A stretch of DNA of 22,631 nucleotides, taken from positions 1 through 22,631 of IMG/VR virus record IMGVR_UViG_3300009034_000219; one strand, given 5' to 3'. Positions within the stretch are counted from its first letter, which is position 1. Each line of letters opens with the position of its first letter. Below are positions 5,610 through 12,421 of the stretch, piece by piece. This DNA comes from a virus. The notes under the pieces are model-generated. The model did not search any database, had not been told where the DNA came from, and saw only the letters and a program-made list of their open reading frames with translations. Made by a program: the position numbers and the translations under genes.

Positions 5610-7178
5610 ATGCCAATCGAGATAGTCCAAGATGTATCTAAGCGTTGTCAAGCCGGACAGTTAAAGCCCTGGGAACAAACTATGAAGGACGACAAGGGGC
5701 TTACCTGTCAGCAACTTGGTGAGGCAGTCGCTGCTATCGTAGAGGCTAAGGTTGAGAAAGCTAAAGTAGGATATTCTATATCTGAATCTGGTGAGGAGAA
5801 TTTTAGACAACACTTTTATGATAACCTTACTGAATCTGATTGGGTAGATTATCAATGGCAAAATAAGACTGGTATATATGAAAAATTCTTTAAGGAGTAT
5901 GCTAACTTGCACAGTATAGACCGTGTAGAGGTAATGGCTACCGGAACTTGGAAAGGCGATCCCTATACTGAGCAAGACCTTGATAATATGGTTTCCGCCT
6001 TCAATGACCTATCCTTCAAGCCCCGCCTTAAACTTGATCACGGCTCACAGAAAATAGCAGACGGTTTACCTGCACTTGGTTATGTTAGTAAGCTATGGCG
6101 GGAAGGCAAAAAGTTAGTAGCTTCATTCGTTGATATACCAAAAACGATTTATGAGCTGATTAAAAATAAGGCTTATAATTCAGTTTCCTCAGAGGTATGG
6201 TTCAATCGAGTATTTGAAGGTAAGGTAAGGCCGAGAGTATTAACCGCCGTTGCCTTTCTCGGTGATAAATTACCCGCCGTTGATACACTGAAAGATATTT
6301 CAGCAATGTATTCCCTGCCAGGCGAAGGTGGGGAACTAAGGGCTTATTCAGTAGAGGACTATGAACCGGAAAAAGATTATTCTGCTAAGATTAATATTAA
6401 AGCGTCATTAGATGCTCTAAGGGCTTTAGTTAAAGCAGGTAAACTTGGAAAGTTAAAAGAGAATCAGCTTGCCGACCCTTCCGCTATATGGTCAGGGGTA
6501 GGGGGTAGTTTTACAAGTTGCGTTAGCACCCTTGAAGGCAAGTCCGGCATAACGGATGCTAAGGCTCTATGTGCTTGGCTACATCACGAAGCCGAAGGCA
6601 CTTGGCCTGCCGAAAGTAGTAAACAAACAAAAAATACTGAGGAGGACAATACAATGAATGAAGAGCAAAAAAAGGAAATGGAAGATCTAAAGGCTAAAAA
6701 TGCCGAGTTGGAAAAAACTGTTGAAGAGAAAGACAAGGAGACGGAATCCTTTAAGGCTGAAATGGCTAAGAAGGAAGAGGCGGTGCGGAAGGAAAAACGG
6801 GATACTTGGCTGGAGAAGTATAGCACTGGTGATGACATCAAGATAGCCCCGGTGGAGAAGCCGATTGTTGAGTTCCTTATGGAAACCCTTGATAGCGGTA
6901 ATGAGGATGTGAAAAAGCTATCACTGGAGAAAGAGGAACTAACCCCGATCCAGGCCTTTCAGAAACTCTTTGAAAAGAGAGCCGGGCTGTCCGGGATACT
7001 CCGGGAACTGTCAACCAGCGATGCTACTCACAAAGGTGAAGGGGCAATAGGTCTTGATGAGGAAGTAGCACTCTACATGAAGGAGAATGATGACAAGACT
7101 TACGCCGATGCGGTTGCCTTTCTACAAATGACCAAGCCCGAACTCTTCAAGGATTATGCAAGACCGGAATCGGAATAA
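5610..7178 (+). CDS. Head maturation protease with C-terminal scaffold (Mu I-like)
   Basis: The 522-residue protein resembles the Mu I-like prohead protease family, which cuts scaffold and capsid proteins during maturation. The family region spans about residues 105-230, with KLDHG (H144 a candidate catalytic His), ADGLPALGYVSKLW at 150-163 and AYNSVSSEVW at 188-197 (S192/S194 candidate nucleophiles). Residues 300-335 form a separate small motif, FTSCVSTLEGK then ALCAWLHHEAEGTWP, which I recall from other phage proteins without a firm name. From residue 349 the chain becomes a charged coiled coil, the scaffold portion. ATG 5610 is chosen over TTG 5574 because of the promoter; neither has a ribosome binding site. 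Confidence 0.8.
   Translation: MPIEIVQDVSKRCQAGQLKPWEQTMKDDKGLTCQQLGEAVAAIVEAKVEKAKVGYSISESGEENFRQHFYDNLTESDWVDYQWQNKTGIYEKFFKEYANLHSIDRVEVMATGTWKGDPYTEQDLDNMVSAFNDLSFKPRLKLDHGSQKIADGLPALGYVSKLWREGKKLVASFVDIPKTIYELIKNKAYNSVSSEVWFNRVFEGKVRPRVLTAVAFLGDKLPAVDTLKDISAMYSLPGEGGELRAYSVEDYEPEKDYSAKINIKASLDALRALVKAGKLGKLKENQLADPSAIWSGVGGSFTSCVSTLEGKSGITDAKALCAWLHHEAEGTWPAESSKQTKNTEEDNTMNEEQKKEMEDLKAKNAELEKTVEEKDKETESFKAEMAKKEEAVRKEKRDTWLEKYSTGDDIKIAPVEKPIVEFLMETLDSGNEDVKKLSLEKEELTPIQAFQKLFEKRAGLSGILRELSTSDATHKGEGAIGLDEEVALYMKENDDKTYADAVAFLQMTKPELFKDYARPESE
6639..6645 (+). promoter_or_regulatory. Internal ribosome binding site for nested scaffold gene
   Basis: GAGGAGG at 6639-6645 lies eight bases before an in-frame ATG at 6654 inside the protease gene. 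It is one of the strongest ribosome binding sites in the window and sits exactly between the protease and coiled-coil portions. Confidence 0.75.
6654..7178 (+). CDS. Capsid scaffold protein, nested in frame within the protease gene
   Basis: Translation from ATG 6654 would give a 174-residue protein identical to the C-terminus of the protease. It begins with a long highly charged coiled coil (residues 1-55, for example NAELEKTVEEKDKETESF) and ends with a helical region with the acidic segment EEVALYMKENDDKTYADAVA. This layout is the known lambda C/Nu3 and Mu I/Z arrangement, where the nested product is the abundant scaffold and the long form is the minor protease. The strong internal ribosome binding site supports high expression. 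Its stop is followed after 32 bases by the decoration gene. Confidence 0.75.
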   Translation: MNEEQKKEMEDLKAKNAELEKTVEEKDKETESFKAEMAKKEEAVRKEKRDTWLEKYSTGDDIKIAPVEKPIVEFLMETLDSGNEDVKKLSLEKEELTPIQAFQKLFEKRAGLSGILRELSTSDATHKGEGAIGLDEEVALYMKENDDKTYADAVAFLQMTKPELFKDYARPESE

Positions 7179-7210
7179 TCTTATAACGATTTCAAAGAGG
7201 AGGATTAATC

Positions 7211-7609
7211 ATGTCACAGTATGTTGAAGGACTATACCGTAGTGGTGAGGCTGGTGACGATCTGAGTGGTAAGCAATATCATTTCGTTGAAGAACGAACT
7301 GAACATACCTTCCATCAGGCTTCCGCTACTACCGCAATAACAGCAGGGGTATTACAGAACAAACCAAAAAGCGGTGAACACGCCCGTGTAAAGTTTGCTG
7401 GTATATCAAAGGTATATGCTGGCGGAACTATCACGGCAAATGCCTTAATAACCAATAACGCATCTGCTGCGGCAGAAGTCGTTACTTCCGGGACTATCCT
7501 CAAGGGTAGAGCCTGCGGAGCCGTCGCATCTGGAGGTATATTCGAAGCCGAACTATTCTCAGGTGGACTTCAGAGAGCATTTACTGTTGTTAATTCTGAT
7601 GTAGTGTAA
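7211..7609 (+). CDS. Capsid decoration protein (DUF2190-like)
   Basis: This 132-residue protein is placed between scaffold and major capsid genes, the usual place for head decoration or stabilisation proteins. The Gly/Ala-rich beta pattern (ITAGVLQNKPKSGEHARVKF, then GGTITANALITNNASAAAEV and GRACGAVASGGIFEAEL) fits DUF2190-type proteins, small beta-barrels that bind the outside of the capsid. Ribosome binding site AGAGGAGGA at 7196-7204. No signal peptide or membrane segment. An alternative would be a minor head protein, but the Ala/Gly repeat style and position favour decoration. Confidence 0.75.
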   Translation: MSQYVEGLYRSGEAGDDLSGKQYHFVEERTEHTFHQASATTAITAGVLQNKPKSGEHARVKFAGISKVYAGGTITANALITNNASAAAEVVTSGTILKGRACGAVASGGIFEAELFSGGLQRAFTVVNSDVV

Positions 7610-7644
7610 TTATTACATCAGCAATATAAAAGGAGGATAGTAAA

Positions 7645-8598
7645 ATGGGAGAAGGAAGAGATTTTCATATAGATAAGGCTATCAGTAACTTACTGGTGGG
7701 TTATCTTGTTGAGGGCTCTATCTACGAAGAGTTATTCCCCGTTTTGCCCGTAAAAAAGCAAAGCGATCTATTCTATAAAATAGATAAAGGGGATTTCTTT
7801 AGGATACCGGAAACTGCGAGGGCTCCTAAGACCGAGCCTAACAAGATTGACTTTGCCACCTCCTCAGCCGGGTATTTCGCCGATAACTACGAATTGCAGA
7901 GTGATATATCCTGGGAGGATATGGACAACGCTGATGATGCTTTTAATCTGACTGTTAGTCATGCCGAGTTGGTTAAGGGATTGTTATTGCTGGACGCTGA
8001 GGATAGGGTTGCCCGTGCAGTAACTTCCGGCACGAATTGCGGGAGTTATGTAACTGCTCCGGCTTCTCTATGGTCTGGCCGTGCCGCAGAAGGCGACTCA
8101 GACCCTATCAGTGATATAGAGACCGGGAAGACCTTTATTCAGCAAAACACAGGCAAGAAAGCCAATGTCATTGTAGTTGGCTATCCTGTTCATACTCAGT
8201 TAATACAACACCCTCAGATTAAGAACAGCATTAAGTATGTGCAACGAACCACTCAGGCCAACATGACTAACGCACTTGCCGACCTTTTCGGTGTAGAGAA
8301 GTATCTTGTGGGCTCGATGATCAAGAATACCGGCTCAGAAAAGTTGGCAGACGCTATGAGCCATGTCTGGTCGCATCATTGCATTATTGCTCATACTGAG
8401 AAACCGAAAGGCCCAGGTATTCCGACTGCAACCGCCGGAATTACCTTTCGATGGAAGTCGCCCAAATTACCCGCTGCGTTTACTGCAAGATGGATGGAAG
8501 ACGGAAAGATATACGCCCGGTCAGTTAGGGTAGGCACATATCAGGACGAAAAGATAGTTGCGACAGATTGCATTTATGCAATCCTGAATACTTTCTAA
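7645..8598 (+). CDS. Major capsid protein
   Basis: At 317 residues, with a strong ribosome binding site (AAAAGGAGGATAG), this gene directly follows scaffold and decoration genes. Conserved-looking features include the N-terminal arm (AISNLLVGYLVEGSIYEELF), the segment IPETARAPKTEPNKIDF, the helix HAELVKGLLLLDAEDRVARA, and NVIVVGYPVHTQLIQHPQIK, as in HK97-fold capsid proteins of the roughly 300-residue Mu T/gpE-type size. It forms the icosahedral shell and is probably cut or rearranged during maturation. The gene is followed by a structured region (8616-8690) whose second hairpin ends in a T run, typical for shutting off transcription after the most heavily used structural gene. Confidence 0.85.
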   Translation: MGEGRDFHIDKAISNLLVGYLVEGSIYEELFPVLPVKKQSDLFYKIDKGDFFRIPETARAPKTEPNKIDFATSSAGYFADNYELQSDISWEDMDNADDAFNLTVSHAELVKGLLLLDAEDRVARAVTSGTNCGSYVTAPASLWSGRAAEGDSDPISDIETGKTFIQQNTGKKANVIVVGYPVHTQLIQHPQIKNSIKYVQRTTQANMTNALADLFGVEKYLVGSMIKNTGSEKLADAMSHVWSHHCIIAHTEKPKGPGIPTATAGITFRWKSPKLPAAFTARWMEDGKIYARSVRVGTYQDEKIVATDCIYAILNTF

Positions 8599-8604
8599 TT
8601 GTCA

Positions 8605-8613
8605 TGCTATATT
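8605..8613 (+). promoter_or_regulatory. Possible extended -10 promoter (low confidence)
   Basis: TGCTATATT at 8605-8613 matches an extended -10 element (TG, one base, then five of six -10 bases). There is no good -35 box. A transcript from here would begin about 8619-8620, at the foot of the 8616-8690 structure, which would then be the 5' leader of the glycosyltransferase gene. Confidence 0.25.
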
Positions 8614-8615
8614 AT

Positions 8616-8690
8616 GGGGGCTACTTTTACAGGCTTATATTCCAAGAGGAGTAGCCCCCGCTGGATATAAGCCTTTTTATTAGTAGCCCC
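8616..8690 (+). other. Structured intergenic region: overlapping inverted repeats, possible pseudoknot or RNA switch
   Basis: GGGGGCTACT (8616-8625) is the exact reverse complement of AGTAGCCCCC (8650-8659). AGGCTTATAT-T-CCA (8631-8644) is the reverse complement of TGGATATAAGCCT (8662-8674) except for one bulged T. The two pairs interleave, so forming both at once gives an H-type pseudoknot with 10- and 13-bp stems. AGTAGCCCC recurs at 8682-8690 and could instead pair with 8617-8625, which gives an ordinary nested fold enclosing the second stem. The region lies between the capsid gene and the glycosyltransferase fusion. Confidence 0.7.
8631..8678 (+). terminator. Rho-independent-type terminator after major capsid gene
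   Basis: A hairpin of 13 bp with one bulge (8631-8644 with 8662-8674, 17-base loop) is followed by a T run (8674-8678, then ATT). The stem base is GGC/GCC and the T run starts directly after it, as in intrinsic terminators. Its loop contains the 3' half of the other inverted repeat, so its formation may compete or cooperate with that stem. Confidence 0.6.
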
Positions 8691-8707
8691 AACTTCTAAA
8701 GGAATTT

Positions 8708-11593
8708 ATGAAGCACTACAAATACAGCATCGCCTTTTACATTAATGGTATGCCGTTTGACGGTTCTACACTTGAGACTAAGGATCTCGGAGGCTCTGAA
8801 ACAATAGGGCTTCAAATGGCTCGCACCCTTAAACAACAGGGACATGAAGTAATCGTCTTTTCTAATTGCGAAAGAGAAGGCGATTATAACGGTGTTCAAT
8901 ATCTTAATGTTTCCCGCTTTCCTGAATGGGCTATTTATACCCCACATGATATAACAATAGTGCAGCGAGATCCGCAGGCGTTTAGTTTCCGAATAAACTC
9001 AAAGCTTCATATACTCTGGTCACATGACCTTGCTCTTAATAGATTCACCCCTCTTGTCCGGGGAACATTATGGAATGTAGATCAAGTATGGGTATTGAGT
9101 GAGTTTATGAAAGACCAATATAAGGAAGTATATAAACTGCCCGATGAAGCATTTAAAGTAACAAGGAATGGCATTGACCGATACCTTTTACCTGCTCCCC
9201 GGCCATTAGAACAGAGGGATAGAAACAAAGTTATTTATACTGCCAGGCCGGAGAGAGGCATGGATATAGTTCTTGAAAAGACCTTCCCCCGCCTTTTGGA
9301 AAAACTACCTAATTTGAAATTGTATTTAGCTGGATATGATAACAGGGTTCAGCATTTAGCAGGGTTATATAACAAGATAGATAACTTGATTGCGGGACTT
9401 GGTGATAAGGTTGTTCACCTGGGAGCATTGAGAAAAGAAGATTTATACGAACACTACCGGACATCAATGCTTTATTTATACCCTTCCGATTTTGAGGAAA
9501 TATCTTGTATTACTGCGATGGAGTGCATGGCAGTCGGTTTGCCGATGGTAGGGTCATTCCGGGCTGCCCTCCCGGAAACTCTTGGCAATCAGGCAGGGAA
9601 GTTAATTTGGGAAGATGATGCACGGGGTTCTGAATATCAGGGTAGGTTCATTACTGAATCATTAGAGCTATTGACAAATGAGGATAAATGGAAGGAGAAC
9701 TCTGCGGCCGGGTATGAACGATCTAAATTATTTGGCCTTGAATCTTTAGGGCAGGAATGGTCAAAATTGTTTGATGAATATTTTGAAAATGCAACTAAGG
9801 ATAAAGTCAGACTTGCTTATCATTTTACAAGACGAAGTGATATTATAGCTGCGAAAGCTTCGTTGGAAAAAACCAATGATATTAGAAAGGGTAGGCTATC
9901 AAAGCGGCTAAGAAATCAATGGCCCTTCGTTTATGATTATAAATATATCGAGAATGAGGAAATAGCAGCTAAGAAATATCTTGGCGAAGTTGGTGATACC
10001 CTCCGCCCTCCGAACCCTCCCCGTTGGCCTGCCGTTAAAAGGTGGCTTGAGGGGCATCCTAAAGTTAAAAACATTCTTGACATCGGTTGTGCTCAGGGGG
10101 AATATATCGGAGCTATCCTTGACCTTGACGAAAAGTATCATGTAGATGGCTTTGATATATCGCCTTCTATGGTTAACAGTTCCTTGAAAGTTTTAAAAGA
10201 TAAATATTCCAAAGATAGATATACAGTAAGGGTAGCGGATATATTAACAGAGAAGTATCCACATCCTTGCTATGATTTAGTTTTACTAATGGAAGTGCTT
10301 GAACATACCCCGGAACCCTGGAAGCTTGCCGATGCTGCCGAGAAATGGTTAAAACCCGGAGGGATTATTTTGGTAACGACTCCGATGGGGACTTGGGAAA
10401 TGTTCACATATAGAAAGGACAGCAAAAGGGAGCATATATGGGAACTTGAGAATTGGGATATAAAAGGAATGTTCGGCCATAAGCCTAATTTCCAAAAGAT
10501 GATTATTCCTGGTTCGATTTCCGATTTAGATGGTGTAGCGTTGGGGTGGTATTTTTACACATGGCAGGAAGGTGGTGAACCTGCAAAACCTATTGATATG
10601 GATCGTAAATTGTATGTGCAGAATCCGAGGCAAACAATATCAGTTTGTATGATAGTCAAAAATGGCGAGGATATGTTGAGGCGGTGCTTAAAAAGTGTTG
10701 ATTGGATTGCCGATGAGATTATCGTTGCTGATGATAATTCTACTGATAGCACCAGAGAAATATTAAAGGGATATGCAGACATGGTTATTGATGGGCTGAG
10801 TCCCGTAGAGGTAGGGTTTGACGAAGCCCGGAATAATAGTATTAAATCTGCCCAAATGGACTGGATATTATGGATTGATGCCGATGAGGAGTTATTGAGA
10901 ACAAACCATATTGATAAATATCTGAGGGAAAATATATTTAATGGCTATGCAATCCGGCAACATCATTTCTCTACAAATCCCCCTAATGCCTTTCCGCCCG
11001 ATCTGCCTGTTAGATTATTTAGAAACAATAAAAGCATTAAGTTTTTCGGTGTTGTTCATGAACACCCTGAAATAGGATTAAATAAAAGCGTTGGTGATGT
11101 TACTCTATTAGGTGATGTAGAGATTGCTCACGATGGTTATTTTACCGAGGAGGGGCGGATAAAAAGATTTCATAGAAACTTCCATCTTATGATTAGGGAT
11201 AGAGAAAAATATCCCGATAGGGTGCTTGGCAAATTCTTAATGGTTAGGGATTGGGCTCACCTTGCCCGCTATAAATTACAAGCTAATAGAGGTCAAATGA
11301 CTGAGGAAATAGCCGGGATATGCCATAATGCTATTAACCTTTATAGAAAAGAATTTCTTGGCAATGGTTGTAATATCAGATGGATGATTGACGGGTTGCC
11401 TTATTACTCGGAAGCCGTAGGCTTTCTCGGCCTGGGTATCAAGGCAAAAATAGCAATGGATATAAAACCGGATAACCCCGATCCTTCTAATAACTTTTTA
11501 GAGGCAAGGTTTTTAAATCCAGATGATATTAAGGCTTTTACGAATGCTTTGATTAATGACATGAGTAACCCCTGGATGGGGAAATATGTTTAA
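8708..11593 (+). CDS. Three-domain enzyme: GT4-type glycosyltransferase, SAM methyltransferase, GT2-type glycosyltransferase
   Basis: This 961-residue protein has three recognisable enzymes. Residues 1-360 look like a GT-B (GT4) glycosyltransferase: DLGGSETIGLQMA at 26-38, RPERGMDIVLE near 180, and the E-x7-E signature E264...E272 in DFEEISCITAMECMAVGLP. Residues 450-565 are a class I methyltransferase: ILDIGCAQGEYIG at 456-468, acidic D483 in GFDISP, and YDLVLLMEVLEHTPEPW. Residues 643-830 are a GT-A (GT2) glycosyltransferase: SVCMIVKNGEDMLRRCL, ADDNSTDSTREIL, and the metal-binding DAD at 724-726. The last 130 residues are helical and unassigned. Ribosome binding site AAAGGAA. Placed between capsid and neck genes, it probably glycosylates virion proteins, but host-surface modification is possible. 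Confidence 0.85.
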   Translation: MKHYKYSIAFYINGMPFDGSTLETKDLGGSETIGLQMARTLKQQGHEVIVFSNCEREGDYNGVQYLNVSRFPEWAIYTPHDITIVQRDPQAFSFRINSKLHILWSHDLALNRFTPLVRGTLWNVDQVWVLSEFMKDQYKEVYKLPDEAFKVTRNGIDRYLLPAPRPLEQRDRNKVIYTARPERGMDIVLEKTFPRLLEKLPNLKLYLAGYDNRVQHLAGLYNKIDNLIAGLGDKVVHLGALRKEDLYEHYRTSMLYLYPSDFEEISCITAMECMAVGLPMVGSFRAALPETLGNQAGKLIWEDDARGSEYQGRFITESLELLTNEDKWKENSAAGYERSKLFGLESLGQEWSKLFDEYFENATKDKVRLAYHFTRRSDIIAAKASLEKTNDIRKGRLSKRLRNQWPFVYDYKYIENEEIAAKKYLGEVGDTLRPPNPPRWPAVKRWLEGHPKVKNILDIGCAQGEYIGAILDLDEKYHVDGFDISPSMVNSSLKVLKDKYSKDRYTVRVADILTEKYPHPCYDLVLLMEVLEHTPEPWKLADAAEKWLKPGGIILVTTPMGTWEMFTYRKDSKREHIWELENWDIKGMFGHKPNFQKMIIPGSISDLDGVALGWYFYTWQEGGEPAKPIDMDRKLYVQNPRQTISVCMIVKNGEDMLRRCLKSVDWIADEIIVADDNSTDSTREILKGYADMVIDGLSPVEVGFDEARNNSIKSAQMDWILWIDADEELLRTNHIDKYLRENIFNGYAIRQHHFSTNPPNAFPPDLPVRLFRNNKSIKFFGVVHEHPEIGLNKSVGDVTLLGDVEIAHDGYFTEEGRIKRFHRNFHLMIRDREKYPDRVLGKFLMVRDWAHLARYKLQANRGQMTEEIAGICHNAINLYRKEFLGNGCNIRWMIDGLPYYSEAVGFLGLGIKAKIAMDIKPDNPDPSNNFLEARFLNPDDIKAFTNALINDMSNPWMGKYV

Positions 11594-11603
11594 GGGGAAT
11601 TAA

Positions 11604-12086
11604 ATGCCTATAACTTATCCGGTATCATACTGCACCGTTGATAATATTATGAAGATAATAACAAGAATCAACTCTTCTAATATTACCAGTGCTGATATTT
11701 ATTATCACATAGGCAGGGCGGAAACTTATGTAAATGCAAAGGTAGGCAAAGTGTATCCATTGCCATTTACTTCCAATATACCAATAATTCAAAGCTTGGC
11801 AGAGGATATGTCAGTCTATTATATTGCCCGGCGGTTTTTTGTTGATCAAGGTGTAGCGGAATCGGATTGGGTAGACGGATTCAAGGAAAATGTAGATGAG
11901 GTATTGACTGAAATAGTCAGCGGGAATTTACCATTAAAGACTGATAGCGGTGATACAGTAGCCTTACCAGCAAATATGCTTTATAGTGATACGATGGGCT
12001 ATGCCCCCACTTTTGACCATAGAGATGAGACAGAACAAAGGATTGATCCTGACCGCCTTGAAGATGAAGAAGATACGGCGGAATAA
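11604..12086 (+). CDS. Neck/head completion protein (DUF1320, Mu gp36-like)
   Basis: This 160-residue protein matches the DUF1320 pattern: an N-terminal helix with ADIYYHIGRAETYVNAKVGK, then YPLPF and the helix IIQSLAEDMSVYYIARRFF. The family attaches below the portal as a head-tail connector. The C-terminal tail is acidic (DPDRLEDEEDTAE). Ribosome binding site AAGGGGAA at 11592-11599. It is separated from the Phage_tail_S-like gene by two inserted genes (12101-13155), which is unusual since these neck genes are normally close together. Confidence 0.8.
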   Translation: MPITYPVSYCTVDNIMKIITRINSSNITSADIYYHIGRAETYVNAKVGKVYPLPFTSNIPIIQSLAEDMSVYYIARRFFVDQGVAESDWVDGFKENVDEVLTEIVSGNLPLKTDSGDTVALPANMLYSDTMGYAPTFDHRDETEQRIDPDRLEDEEDTAE

Positions 12087-12100
12087 CAAAGGAGGATGTA

Positions 12101-12421
12101 ATGAGATTAAGAGGTAGAAAACCAAAAACAGAAAAGAAGGTTAAGAGTGAGTCGAAAGATGAGATTGTGGCAATGACAGGGAAGGGCGGAAAGGTAATAA
12201 CGCTGCGAAACGAATTTCATAAGACTGAGACAGCTATTAATGTGTCAAGGGAAGGTGTTGGCATATTAAGTAAAAAAGAAGTTGAGACGATAAAAGATAA
12301 ACTTTATAATGGTGGCTGTAATTTTTGTGGTAATGAATTGGGAATGAGGGGTCATCAAGATTTTGTTTATCGGCTCGATCCCGTAGAAGACGAAGGAATA
12401 CAAATCACTGTTATTGAATAA
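12101..12421 (+). CDS. Small protein with CxxCG and G-x-RG motifs, coupled to the radical SAM gene
   Basis: This 106-residue protein has a basic N-terminus (MRLRGRKPKTEKKVK) and a C-terminal part with NEFHKTETAINVSREGVGI, then C73-x2-C76-G (GGCNFCGNELGMRGHQ). The combination of FH-x-TE, a helix before the cysteines, CxxCG, and G-x-RG recurs in uncharacterised phage and bacterial proteins I have seen, but I cannot name the family. Two cysteines and H85 could bind zinc or be modified. Ribosome binding site AAAGGAGGATG. The stop codon overlaps the radical SAM start (TAATG), so the two are probably made together and might be partners, for example substrate and enzyme. Confidence 0.65.
   Translation: MRLRGRKPKTEKKVKSESKDEIVAMTGKGGKVITLRNEFHKTETAINVSREGVGILSKKEVETIKDKLYNGGCNFCGNELGMRGHQDFVYRLDPVEDEGIQITVIE

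Noticed and set aside
6668-6674. In-frame A_AAA_AAG slippery heptamer just after the nested scaffold start, with a -1 stop eight codons later
   Set aside because: The same heptamer also lies in frame in the major capsid gene (7752-7758), no stem follows it, and Lys-rich AT-biased DNA makes it by chance.
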